From Catalimonadaceae bacterium JC749 (GTDB lineage Bacteria > Bacteroidota > Bacteroidia > Cytophagales > Cyclobacteriaceae), in NCBI GenBank assembly GCA_021730635.1, contig JAJNNC010000018.1:1-64000 (forward strand): 64,000 nucleotides of DNA, given 5' to 3'. Positions 55,318 to 64,000 of this stretch are shown piece by piece (within the stretch, counting starts at the first letter, position 1; each line of letters starts with the position of its first letter). The position numbers and the translations under genes are program-made. Below the pieces are notes generated by a model. The model had not been told where the DNA came from, did not search any database, and saw only the letters and a list, made by a program, of their open reading frames with translations.

Positions 55318-57161
55318 TTAGTTTTATGGTTGTCGGGAGAAAAATAAGAGGTAATCAGCTTTTGCTTTTCTTCAATGCGTTCTCCTTTTTCTGTGATACT
55401 GATAGCAAATAATTTCTGGCCTGATTCCCCTTTAAGTTCGAAATAATTCAAATCCTGATAGGTAACTTTTTTTATGCCATTCATCATGAAGGGATCAGGT
55501 ACAGTTTTCAAGTGGTCTTTCAATGATGACAAAACAAGGTCAGGTAATGCTGAAAATGCGATGTCTGTTTTTGTTCTTAATATCTTTCCATCAAGCTGAA
55601 CCAACAGTTCGATACCAAGGTGTGTCTCAGGTTCAAGATTGATATCATAGATCACATTGGTACTCGTGATGATCCGGTCAATATCGGTAATGAGCGTCTT
55701 TGGAAATGTCTTCTCCAAAGTTTGCTTCACTAATTCAGGCACTTCATCTATTTGTATATCATCGGAATCAAGAACCTCTTCTTCGTTTCCTTCCAATTCT
55801 AGGCTGGGAGGTTCGTTTTCACCAGCACTATAGGTGCCTGCCAGTATGTTTCCATTTTCGTTGAAATTGGAAAAGGTGAGATTTGTCAGGTTTTTGACAT
55901 AGGATCCTTTGGCACTTGCAAAGTTTGAATTATGGATAGTTACATGCTCTATGGCGTTTTTCCTATGCCCCGACAGTACAAAAGAACGTGCACAGTGCTT
56001 GACCTCAATTCCATCCAGATGGATGTTGGAAATTATCGCAGGGCCTTTTTCTGCCCTGGAAATTTTGCTATACAATACCGATTCCGAGATACGATCAGCC
56101 TGACAATCCTTTAACAATAGGTCATGGATAGCACCACGCCTACCCCCGTAAACCCGAAACATCATTTCAGTACTGTCAATTTTCAATCCCGACATAAAAA
56201 TGCTATTCGCTCCTGCCTGCGTATTGGAACTGATGATGACAGGAGAGTAACCTACGTTTTTGAATGTACTATTCCGGATCAGGATATTCTGCGAGGGCCG
56301 GTTACCGGGAATTTCAACGCGTCCTGAAAGAATCTTGATGCCATCGCCAACTGATTGAAAGTGCATGCCATTGATCAATACATTGCTACTGCTTTCCAGG
56401 GCAATGCCAATCTGATCATAACCCTGACTATTGATAAAACTATTTTCAATGGTTACATCATGGCACATCACCGGGTGAATACTCCAGTAAGGAGCATTGA
56501 TCATCGTAATACCTGAAATATTTACCCGGGCACACGCTACAAAAGCCAATAAATCAGGACGAAGGAAATGTCCGTTGCCAAATCTCCGATTGACCGGATC
56601 TACCCCTTCTCTCTCAAGTTCCCGCAGTAATTCCCAATCCATCTTTTCTTTAAACTTCATATTTTTCCAGACAGGCTCAAACCCTTGTCCATTAATAATC
56701 CCTTTGCCACTTATGCTTATATCAGTCTCATTTCTAGCATAAATCATGGGCGAGTAATTCATACAGGGTATACCGCTAAACCAGTTATAGACTAAAGGGT
56801 AAAGCTCAGGGTCAGGAATAAATTGTAGTTCAGCCCCTTCTTCCAGGTGCAAATCCACCCTGCTTTTCAGCTTGAGCGGACCGGTAAGGTATTGCCCTGC
56901 TGGGATCAACAAAGTGCCACCCCCCTGTTGATGGGTATGATCAATCGCTTTTTGAATCATACTGGGATCAGATCTAAATGTAAATTCGTCCAGACTAAAA
57001 GTATCCGTTGGGATTTCGGCAGATTGTATTTTTTTCTTGAGTGAATCGGCATATTCCCAACCCACTGGATTTTTCCCGGGGATATTACTGGTATATTCCC
57101 ACTTTCCATGGCAGCCCAATAAGGGTAGCAGAAATAGAATACTGAGCACAAGAATTCGCAT
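55314..57161 (-). CDS. GH28-like lipoprotein with altered catalytic residues and PepSY-like tail
   Basis: First gene of the pectin operon, 615 residues from the ATG at 57161 (MRILVLSILFLLPLLGC, with a clear lipobox); the longer frame starts with TTG. The GH28 beta helix spans about 60-430 (DLHLEEGAELQF, GKGIINGQGFEPVWKN). Aligned with the GH28 at 50816, NGDG becomes GYDQ, GDDC becomes GDG, GHG becomes VGYS and RIK becomes RVY, so one Asp, the His and the Lys are lost. From about residue 465 the protein continues into two alpha/beta units (VPELVKQTLEKTFPKTLI, LPDLVLSSLKDHLKTV) resembling PepSY-like domains. It may bind rather than cleave glycan. Confidence 0.8.
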   Translation of the reverse strand: MRILVLSILFLLPLLGCHGKWEYTSNIPGKNPVGWEYADSLKKKIQSAEIPTDTFSLDEFTFRSDPSMIQKAIDHTHQQGGGTLLIPAGQYLTGPLKLKSRVDLHLEEGAELQFIPDPELYPLVYNWFSGIPCMNYSPMIYARNETDISISGKGIINGQGFEPVWKNMKFKEKMDWELLRELEREGVDPVNRRFGNGHFLRPDLLAFVACARVNISGITMINAPYWSIHPVMCHDVTIENSFINSQGYDQIGIALESSSNVLINGMHFQSVGDGIKILSGRVEIPGNRPSQNILIRNSTFKNVGYSPVIISSNTQAGANSIFMSGLKIDSTEMMFRVYGGRRGAIHDLLLKDCQADRISESVLYSKISRAEKGPAIISNIHLDGIEVKHCARSFVLSGHRKNAIEHVTIHNSNFASAKGSYVKNLTNLTFSNFNENGNILAGTYSAGENEPPSLELEGNEEEVLDSDDIQIDEVPELVKQTLEKTFPKTLITDIDRIITSTNVIYDINLEPETHLGIELLVQLDGKILRTKTDIAFSALPDLVLSSLKDHLKTVPDPFMMNGIKKVTYQDLNYFELKGESGQKLFAISITEKGERIEEKQKLITSYFSPDNHKTK

Positions 57162-57218
57162 AGCATTTTTTTCAAATGTAAGCAAGTGAGCACCCAATGT
57201 AGTGTTATTCTACGTCAA

Positions 57219-57230
57219 TAACAGTTGTTA
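57219..57230. promoter_or_regulatory. Candidate operator between regulator and pectin operon
   Basis: TAACA-GT-TGTTA is an inverted repeat in the 149-bp divergent gap between the GH28-like lipoprotein gene and the membrane-tethered regulator gene. Its position suits a binding site for the regulator, but no second copy was found elsewhere and chance occurrence is possible. Confidence 0.3.
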
Positions 57231-57310
57231 ACATCTTCTTTTATACTCTGTTTTCTTTTTTATGTTTTCGTTTTCAAGCTTTTTATCTTTTGATTTACTA
57301 TCTTTCAGGT

Positions 57311-58519
57311 ATGCAAAACAAAACTGATGATAACATTTGGCTGGATAAAATTGCTGATAGTAAGTATTTCACATCAGACAAGGATGTGAAGCTGCTGCGC
57401 TATCTTGTTGCATCGACGCGTGATGGAAAAAGCCTTAAGGAGAATGTTATTGCGATGGAGGTGTTTAAACGAGATGCTACTTTCGATTCCGGTTCTGATT
57501 CCATTGTTCGTTCAACTATTTACAACCTGAGAAAAAAGCTTGATTCTTACTATTTGGCAGATGGAAGTAAGGATGCAGTCCGGTATGTCATTCCCAAAGG
57601 CAGTTATACAGTGCAGTTTGAAAAACAAAGCCCGATTGAAGGTAGTAACCAACCGGTTTTCTTTGGCAGGAATGATTTGTTATTAAAGGGGATGCTGGTA
57701 ATATGTTCTGTTTTAATGGTCCTATTTGCCTCTCTGTACTTTTGGAAAGATGATTCGGCAAAAGGACAAACAGCGACCAATCAAAATCCAATTTGGTATC
57801 ATTTTGTTGATTCTCAAAATCCTTTAATTATTGTGTTGGGCGATTATTTTATGATGCAAAAAACGCATTATCCGGATAGCAGTTTTAATTTTATTCGTGA
57901 CCCTGAAATCAACAGCCAGCATGACTTAGCTGATTTTCTGGATAAAAATCCAGTACAAAAAAAAAGTCTAAAAAAATTAGGGCAAAGCTACTTTGGTGAG
58001 GAAATTCCCAGTTGTCTTTTCCAGATCATTCGTCATATAAAAAGTGTGAATAAGCCTGTAAGCATGAAGTATGCTTCAGAATTATCTTTGTCCGATATCA
58101 AGGAAAATGACATCATATTCATTGGCGATTTTGGAACCTTAGGAACACTGAATCCTTTTTTCCTGAAAACAGGAATCAGATATTCCACGATGCCACCCGG
58201 TATTTTCATTATTAACGAGAAGCTAGATACGCTAGAATCTGTTTCATTGAATAATCCTGACCAGTCAATTTTTGAAAATGACTATGCCTTGGTATCTAGC
58301 GTGGAGGCTTATGAGGGAAAAAAGATCCTGTTTTTCACTTCATTTTTACCATTTGGCAAAAAAGAGGCCTTATATAAACTCAGTGAAATGTCTTTTCTTA
58401 CAGAAGTGACAGATCAACTATCATCATTTCCTGGCGAATGGAATCTTCTGATGAAAATTTCAGGCTTAAAATCAACAGGCTTTTACTATGAAATTATAAG
58501 GTTTGATCAGGTAGATTAA
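57311..58519 (+). CDS. Membrane-tethered winged-helix transcriptional regulator (ToxR/CadC-like layout)
   Basis: A 402-residue protein from the ATG at 57311; the longer frame starts with TTG. Residues about 10-100 form a winged-helix DNA-binding domain: SLKENVIAMEVFKRDATFDS, then SIVRSTIYNLRKKLDSYY and VIPKGSYTVQFE. This pattern is known from OmpR-type effector domains fused to other sensors. One membrane helix follows (about 125-145, LKGMLVICSVLMVLFASLYFW), then a periplasmic domain of about 250 residues of unknown family (PLIIVLGDYFMMQKTH, NDIIFIGDFGTLGTLNPFF). It faces away from the pectin operon across a short gap and probably senses pectin fragments and regulates that operon. Confidence 0.72.
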   Translation: MQNKTDDNIWLDKIADSKYFTSDKDVKLLRYLVASTRDGKSLKENVIAMEVFKRDATFDSGSDSIVRSTIYNLRKKLDSYYLADGSKDAVRYVIPKGSYTVQFEKQSPIEGSNQPVFFGRNDLLLKGMLVICSVLMVLFASLYFWKDDSAKGQTATNQNPIWYHFVDSQNPLIIVLGDYFMMQKTHYPDSSFNFIRDPEINSQHDLADFLDKNPVQKKSLKKLGQSYFGEEIPSCLFQIIRHIKSVNKPVSMKYASELSLSDIKENDIIFIGDFGTLGTLNPFFLKTGIRYSTMPPGIFIINEKLDTLESVSLNNPDQSIFENDYALVSSVEAYEGKKILFFTSFLPFGKKEALYKLSEMSFLTEVTDQLSSFPGEWNLLMKISGLKSTGFYYEIIRFDQVD

Positions 58520-58599
58520 GTGAAAATATTCAGCCCTGTTCATCTTTAAAATGATAAGATTTTGAAACCTCCTTCTGACTATTAAACTTATTGGATCGT

Positions 58600-59621
58600 C
58601 CGTAATTTGGGTCGGCGACAGGAGGTACTCTTTCTCTTTCTTCCTCAAATCATAGTGCAGTATACCATCCACGCCACCGTACCAGACTTCATTTTCCCAT
58701 GGATAGATACAGTCTTCAAAGGTAGAAAGGTCAATAGCCGAAGAAAAGATTTCCACAAGGTAAGATCCATCTGTCTGACGCGTGGCTTTGGCGGCCTGCA
58801 CCACGTGCGTCTGATAGTCCTGAAGCTTCAACCATATCTGTCCTTTTTCGTTTTCTAAGGTCCAGGGAATTACTTTTTGTTGGGAAATATTAAACAGGAT
58901 ACCGAAATCGGCTCGTAACTTGAACGTTTCACTCGTTTCGTCCCATTGATACACTTCTCTGGTTCACTCATGCCAGATGTAAAATGAATCATGAATAATA
59001 TAAGTATACACATCACCGGGAGGAAGGCCCTCATCAGTTCCAAAATGTCTGACCAGGGGTTTTAATCATTTACCCAAAAAATACGATGCAACCGCTGATC
59101 AAAGCGATGTACCCTGAACTTATCACCATCCCAGATAAAAAGCCGCTCATTGGTTTGAAAGTATACTTTATTCTCTAAAGCGATGGTAGTCCAAACCCGG
59201 GTGAAATTCTGTTCTTCCGCCGGCAATTGAGCTTTCAGCGATACATATTCATACTGACCGTAGAGATTTAGCTGTAAATATCCCAATTCGCCGTTACCGC
59301 CCACATACACGGTGCCTGCTGGGCTACTGCCAGTAAGCGAACATGATCGTAATTAGGCAAGGGAATCAATACCCAATGCTCATTGTCGTAGACCAGTACT
59401 GCATTCCCATTCCCGAAAATCATTCTTCCGTCCGGAGCCTGTACGATCGCACAGTTTTGACTGTGGGCTTTATATTCTTTAGGTGAATAGTTTCGGATAA
59501 ACGGCACTCCCTGGTCGGGATACTCTACAAAGTTGGAGTCAGAATGCTCGGCAAAGACCTGGAGACTGCTCGTCCAAAAAAACAGAAAACCAACTAGGAG
59601 AAAGGCCCATCTATCTTCCAT
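58600..59621 (-). pseudogene. Propeller-type two-component sensor gene, decayed
   Basis: The minus strand from 59621 encodes a signal peptide (WAFLLVGFLFFWTSSLQVFAE) and GVPFIRNYSPKEYKAHSQNC, the characteristic beginning of sensors with a Reg_prop beta-propeller. Around 59315-59335 a frameshift moves the coding from RLLAVAQQ to VYVGGNGELGYLQLN. The frame stops at 59062, and in the next portion (PLVRHFGTDEGLPPGDVYTYIIH) an in-frame TGA follows HE before VYQWDETSETFKL. A last piece ends near GGVDGILHYDLRKK. The transmembrane and kinase or DNA-binding parts are gone. It is a dead gene. Confidence 0.75.
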
Positions 59622-59890
59622 GACATTACCCGGATTAGATGCTTGTTCTGCTTTGACGATACTATGTTACGAAAACACCAGATCATTGTAAACAAGAGAA
59701 TGTTACAGCAGGAAAAAAAAATGTAACACCAGGGAAAAAAGTGGATATCAGCCGTTTTCCCGGCTCATTACTACCCAGGAAAGGAGTTACAAAAGATCAA
59801 TTCTTCGCATTGTGAGTGAAATATTTTGCTTCTAAAACCACCCACCTTTGCTTCATCAGTACATCACTTTATTAAATAAAGTTAACCAAG

Positions 59891-60487
59891 ATGAAAAAAA
59901 AGATGATTATTCAAATGAAAAGGAAACTGCAAAGATTTCACATAAGCAGTGACCTGATCTCCAAAATCCACTTACTACTAAGTGGTAATATCAGTATCTC
60001 GCTCTCTTCATCAGGTAGCCTTACCTTATTATTATTATATGGTTTTCTTGCCAGCTGCCAAGAGGAGGATCAGGATGTCAATGTACAGAGAGAGCAGGAA
60101 CTTGACCAACTCCGCGCTGTGGTCGCACCTTATCACGATTTACAGAAAGCTGTGACAGATGGTTATGATAATGAGTTCACGGGCTATCGTATGCAAATGG
60201 GATTTCACTACCTGGACGATACCCTGTTAGATAACAAGTTTGAAGTAGAACATCCGGAATTCACGATCTATGCGCCCAATGCCCAGGGCAATCTTCAGTT
60301 TGTAGCAGTAGAATATGCAATTCCTATTGATGATATGGATAACCCTCCTCTTGCCCCAGAAGGTTTTTCCGGAGACACGGATGTGTGGGAAATCAATACA
60401 GAGTTTAAGGTATAGACTCCCCATGTCTGGGTTGGTATGGAAAACCACCACGGCCTCTTCGCTTCCCATCATCCTAATCTTCCTTAA
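59891..60487 (+). pseudogene. Small lipoprotein gene with in-frame TAG near the 3' end
   Basis: From the ATG at 59891 the frame runs 174 codons to a TAG at 60413-60415. The same frame then continues TPHVWVGMENHHGLFASHHPNLP to a TAA at 60485. The continuation is in frame and has protein-like composition (HVWVGMEN-GLFA-HHP), so the TAG probably replaces a TGG (Trp). The protein has a lipobox-like LASC (Cys about 56, after an unusually long leader; an internal start is likely), EQELDQLRAVVAPYHDLQKAVTDGYD and FTIYAPNAQGNLQFVAVEYAIP. The exact family is not known to me. If not read through, the product lacks its last 23 residues. Confidence 0.65.
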
Positions 60488-60538
60488 TTATTGCATCATT
60501 GACCCAACCACCAGTGTTTAGCGCTGGAAAATCTTTTG

Positions 60539-60562
60539 TAGGATGAGCATTCGCTTATCCTA
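60539..60562 (+). terminator. Hairpin terminator candidate
   Basis: TAGGATGAGC and GCTTATCCTA pair over 10 positions (one G-U) around an ATTC loop, followed by an AT-rich tail. It lies between the small lipoprotein gene and the protease gene. Confidence 0.45.
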
Positions 60563-60659
60563 TAAGTAATTCGATTTTATTACGATTTAGACGACATCAA
60601 CCCATTGAAAAAGACTGTCATCACTTAAATAACATCAACTTATTCAAATTATCCATTAT

Positions 60660-63600
60660 ATGAACACGCAACTGAAAATTAGTACTATATTTTTGGGTAT
60701 CATACTGTGTGCCCTGTACCTGCCGGCCTTCGGGCAGGCGGAGGAATATGCCTACTACCGGAATGGAAAAAAAGTGATATTAGCTCCACAGCCGGATGAA
60801 GTTTTTGTAACTTTTGCATCCAAAGTGAGCCTTTCCAAAGGAATAACGTATGCCAGTGGCTTACAAAACCAGATGGCTGAGCCGGAAGAGAAAGATGTAT
60901 TTGCCCCGGTAAATGCCGTACGTTACAAAGTAAATGCCGGCAAGAGCATTTCCTCCACTGCCTTGCAGACCTTTGCCCAACAACTGGAACGCCATCCGGA
61001 TATCATCACTGCCTATCCGGCTTTTACGCTCGGAGCGGACACCCTTTATGTAAGCAATAAAATCACCTTTGTGCTCAAGCAAGATAGTGGTCATGAAATG
61101 GTAATGGCCTTTCTGAAGAACCACAGCGCTTCGTTGGTAGAAGAGATTGACCTGGGAGATAAAAAAATCTATGTGGCAGCCATTTCCAAAGGTGGCGACA
61201 CTTTCCAGCTAGCCAATAGTTTGTTTGAAAGCGGCCTGGTAGAATATGCCGAACCTGTTTTTACCTTCAAAGGCCGCTCTGATTTTGTTCCCGATGATTC
61301 TCTTTATAGTTTACAATGGTTCCTTGATCAGAGTAATGATGCCGATATTGATGCCCCGGAGGCATGGAATATTACCACCGGTTCTGCTTCCGTAGTGGTA
61401 GCAGTCCTTGACGGGCATGGCTATGAGCTGTCTCACCCGGATTTAGCCGGCAAAATAGTGAATGCCTACGATGCCGTATTGAATAATAATTCTCCCTTGC
61501 CGCAGAATGCCTACGCCAACCACGGCACCCCCTGCGCGGGTTTGATTGCCGCCACAACCAACAACGCCCTTGGGGTTGCCGGGGTAGGCTACAACGTAAA
61601 AGTCTTACCGATCAATATTGGCTATCAGTTAACGCCGGATGGCAGGTTCTTCACCGATGAAATCATTCTGGCCAGGGCTGCCGCCCGCGTTATTGCTACG
61701 CCCGGCGTAGTAGCCGTGAGTAACAGTTATATGAGTAGTTCCACCGATGCCGCCGCTACGCGGGAAGCCAGTTATTTGAGTATGCATTACCAAAGCCGTG
61801 GTGGGCTCGGCGCAGTAATTCTGGCTTCTACCGGCAATGATAACTTACCCACCCCTACTGTTTACCCGGCTAACTATCCCTTTGTAGTGGGGGTTGGAGC
61901 GTCCGATCAGGATGATTTTAGGGCTTCTTTTTCCAATTATGGTGCACACACCGACATTGTTGCTCCCGGTGTATCTACCCTTACCATCGACCGGACGGGT
62001 ACTGACGGATACAACCCCTACCCTCCCGGGACTTACCACTATTTTAGTGGGACCTCGGCCGCCTGCCCCATCGTGGCGGGCGTGGTGGGATTGATGGCTT
62101 CGGCCTATCCCAATGCCAGCGCGCTTAATTATACCATTGGTTTATTGAAATCGGCCGACAAAGTACACGCTTATCCTTATCGCTATTACTATTCTACCTT
62201 ACCGGGTTATCCGTATGGGTTGTGGAACAACGAAATGGGCTATGGCCGGGTCAATGCATTTAAAGCCCTGCAAGCCATGATTGATCCGCCCACTGTTCAT
62301 AGCTTCAGCCCCTTTGGTGGACCGGCTGGCATGGAAGTTACGTTTACCGGAAAAAATTTTATAGGGGTTACTTCTGTTACCTTCAATAATATAAATGCCT
62401 CCTTCACGGTGGTTAATGCAACAACTATTAAAGCCACTGTGCCGCCTGGCAATGTCAGCGGCCCCATCCGCATCGCCAATAGCATGAAGGCCAGTACAAG
62501 CAGCAGGAATTTTATAGCTTCTTCTTACAGTGTGCCTGGTTACGAAAATCCCTGTACCTCCGGAGATTATATCAATAATTTCAGTTTACACACGCTGGTC
62601 AATAACAATTCGGGCTGTAACGGGCAGACAGCCAATTATATCAATTATGAGGGTACAGGTACCAATACCACCCAGCTCCTCAGAGGGCAGAGCTACACCA
62701 TCAGCATGCAGTCAAATCCTGTGCTTTCGGAGGGATTCGGAGTATGGATTGATTATAACAACGACAAGGATTTTGAGGATGCCGGAGAATTTGTCTACCA
62801 TTCGCCTACTGCCGGCAAAGGTGTATTTACCGGAACGATCACTGTGCCCTCCAATGTTTCTACAGGCCTCAGGCGCATGCGGGTCCGCACCAAGTATTAC
62901 GCTGTGGTGGCAGCCAATGAATCTTATACGACCTTTACCGTGGGAGAAACAGAAGACTACACCATTACCATTGCTGATCCTGTCGTAACTACTTCGCAGT
63001 GGAATAAACGCTTCGGCGGCAATACCACCGACAACTTCTCCCAGGTAATCCGTACCTCCGATGGCGGCTACCTGTTAGGCGGGTATTCGGCTTCCCCCAT
63101 CGGTGGCGATAAAACCCAAGGCAGCCAGGGAGGCAATGACTTCTGGATCGTAAAAACAGATGCTTCCGGCAATAAGCAGTGGGATAAACGTTTTGGCGGC
63201 AGTGGGGCCGATCACCTGAATGCATTAATTGCTACCTCCGATGGAGGCTACCTGCTGGGAGGAAACTCTTCCTCCGGCATCTCCGGAAATAAGTCACAGG
63301 CTTCTCAGGGTGGCCAGGATTTTTGGATCGTCAAGATTTCTGCTACAGGCAGTAAGCAATGGGACAAACGTTTTGGCGGCAGTGGCCATGATGATCTGCG
63401 CACTCTGCATCAACTACCCACCGGCGAATATATACTATCGGGGCACTCTGCATCAGGGACAGGCGGCGACAAGAGCCAGGCTTCCCGGGGAGCGAATGAT
63501 TATTGGGTGGTGAAAATCAACGCTTCTGGTACCAAGCTGTGGGACAAACGTTTTGGCGGCAGCAGCGACGATTGGTTAGAAACTTCTGTACTCAATTCAG

Positions 63601-64000
63601 ATGGCAGTCTGCTGCTCGGTGGCAGGTCAGTTTCCGGGCTTAGTGGAGACAAGTCACAGGCTTCGCGGGGAGGCAAAGACTACTGGGTAGTAAAGATCTC
63701 TTCTGCTGGTAGTAAGGTATGGGACAAGCGTTTTGGCGGCACCGGCCATGATGAGCAATTTGCCATGATTGCTACCACTGATGGCAACTATTTACTGGGT
63801 GGCTTATCCTCTTCGGAATTAAGCGGAGACAAAAGCCAAGGCTTACAGGGAGCTAATGACTTCTGGATCGTAAAGATTTCTACTGCCGGCAGCAAACTGT
63901 GGGACAAACGCTTCGGAGGGAGCCTGACAGATGAACTGCACGCGATGGCCCGGACCAGTGACGGCGGCTTTTTACTAGCCGGAAGATCTAGTTCCGGCGC
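60660..64000 (+). CDS. Subtilisin-like (S8) protease with IPT, GEVED and 60-residue repeats (runs off right edge)
   Basis: An open frame from the ATG at 60660 continues without a stop to the edge, at least 1113 residues. Signal peptide 1-22 (ALYLPAFGQ); pro-region to about 220; S8 catalytic domain with Asp 251 (VAVLDGHGYELSHPDL), His 288 (NHGTPCAGLIAAT) and Ser 466 (FSGTSAACPIVAG). An IPT/TIG domain follows (about 545-620, SFSPFGGPAGMEVTFTGKNF), then a GEVED-type domain (about 690-775, FGVWIDYNNDKDFEDAGEF). From about residue 780 come 60-residue repeats of the form DGGYLLGG...GDKSQ...DFWIVK...WDKRFGG. A secreted, probably type IX-exported, surface protease is likely; the sorting signal would lie outside the window. 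Confidence 0.9.
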   Translation, partial: MNTQLKISTIFLGIILCALYLPAFGQAEEYAYYRNGKKVILAPQPDEVFVTFASKVSLSKGITYASGLQNQMAEPEEKDVFAPVNAVRYKVNAGKSISSTALQTFAQQLERHPDIITAYPAFTLGADTLYVSNKITFVLKQDSGHEMVMAFLKNHSASLVEEIDLGDKKIYVAAISKGGDTFQLANSLFESGLVEYAEPVFTFKGRSDFVPDDSLYSLQWFLDQSNDADIDAPEAWNITTGSASVVVAVLDGHGYELSHPDLAGKIVNAYDAVLNNNSPLPQNAYANHGTPCAGLIAATTNNALGVAGVGYNVKVLPINIGYQLTPDGRFFTDEIILARAAARVIATPGVVAVSNSYMSSSTDAAATREASYLSMHYQSRGGLGAVILASTGNDNLPTPTVYPANYPFVVGVGASDQDDFRASFSNYGAHTDIVAPGVSTLTIDRTGTDGYNPYPPGTYHYFSGTSAACPIVAGVVGLMASAYPNASALNYTIGLLKSADKVHAYPYRYYYSTLPGYPYGLWNNEMGYGRVNAFKALQAMIDPPTVHSFSPFGGPAGMEVTFTGKNFIGVTSVTFNNINASFTVVNATTIKATVPPGNVSGPIRIANSMKASTSSRNFIASSYSVPGYENPCTSGDYINNFSLHTLVNNNSGCNGQTANYINYEGTGTNTTQLLRGQSYTISMQSNPVLSEGFGVWIDYNNDKDFEDAGEFVYHSPTAGKGVFTGTITVPSNVSTGLRRMRVRTKYYAVVAANESYTTFTVGETEDYTITIADPVVTTSQWNKRFGGNTTDNFSQVIRTSDGGYLLGGYSASPIGGDKTQGSQGGNDFWIVKTDASGNKQWDKRFGGSGADHLNALIATSDGGYLLGGNSSSGISGNKSQASQGGQDFWIVKISATGSKQWDKRFGGSGHDDLRTLHQLPTGEYILSGHSASGTGGDKSQASRGANDYWVVKINASGTKLWDKRFGGSSDDWLETSVLNSDGSLLLGGRSVSGLSGDKSQASRGGKDYWVVKISSAGSKVWDKRFGGTGHDEQFAMIATTDGNYLLGGLSSSELSGDKSQGLQGANDFWIVKISTAGSKLWDKRFGGSLTDELHAMARTSDGGFLLAGRSSSG
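63000..64000 (+). repeat. 180-bp tandem coding repeat
   Basis: The codons for WxKRFGG recur at 63000, 63180, 63360, 63540, 63720 and 63900, an exact 180-bp period. The core GGGACAAACGTTTTGGCGGC is nearly unchanged at the DNA level in most copies. At least five full units are inside the window and the array continues beyond the edge. The repeats probably fold as propeller blades or a beta solenoid. Confidence 0.9.

Noticed and set aside
58472-58600. C-terminal end of the last minus-strand frame of the decayed sensor
   Set aside because: It overlaps the regulator gene and loses propeller character after LRKKEKEY; treated as noncoding sequence beyond the pseudogene.

Overview
This looks like a polysaccharide-utilisation region from a Bacteroidota bacterium, most likely a marine or plant-matter-degrading member of the Cytophagales. 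The evidence is two SusC/SusD pairs, an ECF sigma/FecR switch, many secreted sulfatases and pectin-active beta-helix proteins, repeat-bearing secreted proteins, and the general lack of strong Shine-Dalgarno sequences. No tRNA, rRNA or CRISPR array was seen.

Region 1 (1-12.4 kb, minus strand) reads as one sulfated-glycan locus. In transcription order it holds an ECF sigma factor, a FecR anti-sigma factor, a SusC transporter with an STN signalling domain, SusD, three sulfatases, an exported xylose-isomerase-like TIM barrel, and a further sulfatase that runs off the left edge. Region 2 (12.8-24.3 kb) is a patchwork. It contains a sulfatase fused to a LamG-like domain, a nitroreductase flanked by a 37-bp direct repeat, an exported beta-helix protein, an IS1182-like transposase remnant, an azoreductase-like flavoprotein next to a Crp/Fnr regulator, a truncated DUF5060 gene, and two more sulfatases. 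In total there are seven complete sulfatases and one partial one; all complete ones carry the Cys-type C-x-P-x-R site.

Region 3 (24.8-36.5 kb, plus strand) is a tight pentose-type catabolic operon: DeoR regulator, L-fucose/arabinose-isomerase-like protein, split transketolase, ribose-type ABC transporter with a DUF2291 protein, and an FGGY kinase. It is followed by a DUF5060/DUF4038-like (apiosidase-type) lipoprotein. The combination matches the published transketolase route for D-apiose, a branched pentose of pectins (RG-II, apiogalacturonan). I propose that as the substrate, as an inference.

Region 4 (37.6-57.2 kb) is a pectin-type locus. A plus-strand set (small Asp-rich lipoprotein, SusC, SusD, DUF1593 protein) converges on an eight-gene minus-strand operon of GH28-like proteins, PL1-like pectate lyases, DUF1593 (Sde182-like) proteins and an unclassified TIM-barrel hydrolase. 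A divergent gene at 57.3 kb encodes a DNA-binding domain tethered to the membrane and probably controls this operon.

Region 5 (58.5-64 kb) holds a decayed propeller-type sensor, a small lipoprotein gene with an in-frame TAG, and the start of a large subtilisin-like protease with an exact 180-bp tandem repeat that runs off the right edge. Gene fragments of DUF1593, PL1 and DUF5060 families, plus the IS remnant, show repeated gene gain and loss among paralogues.
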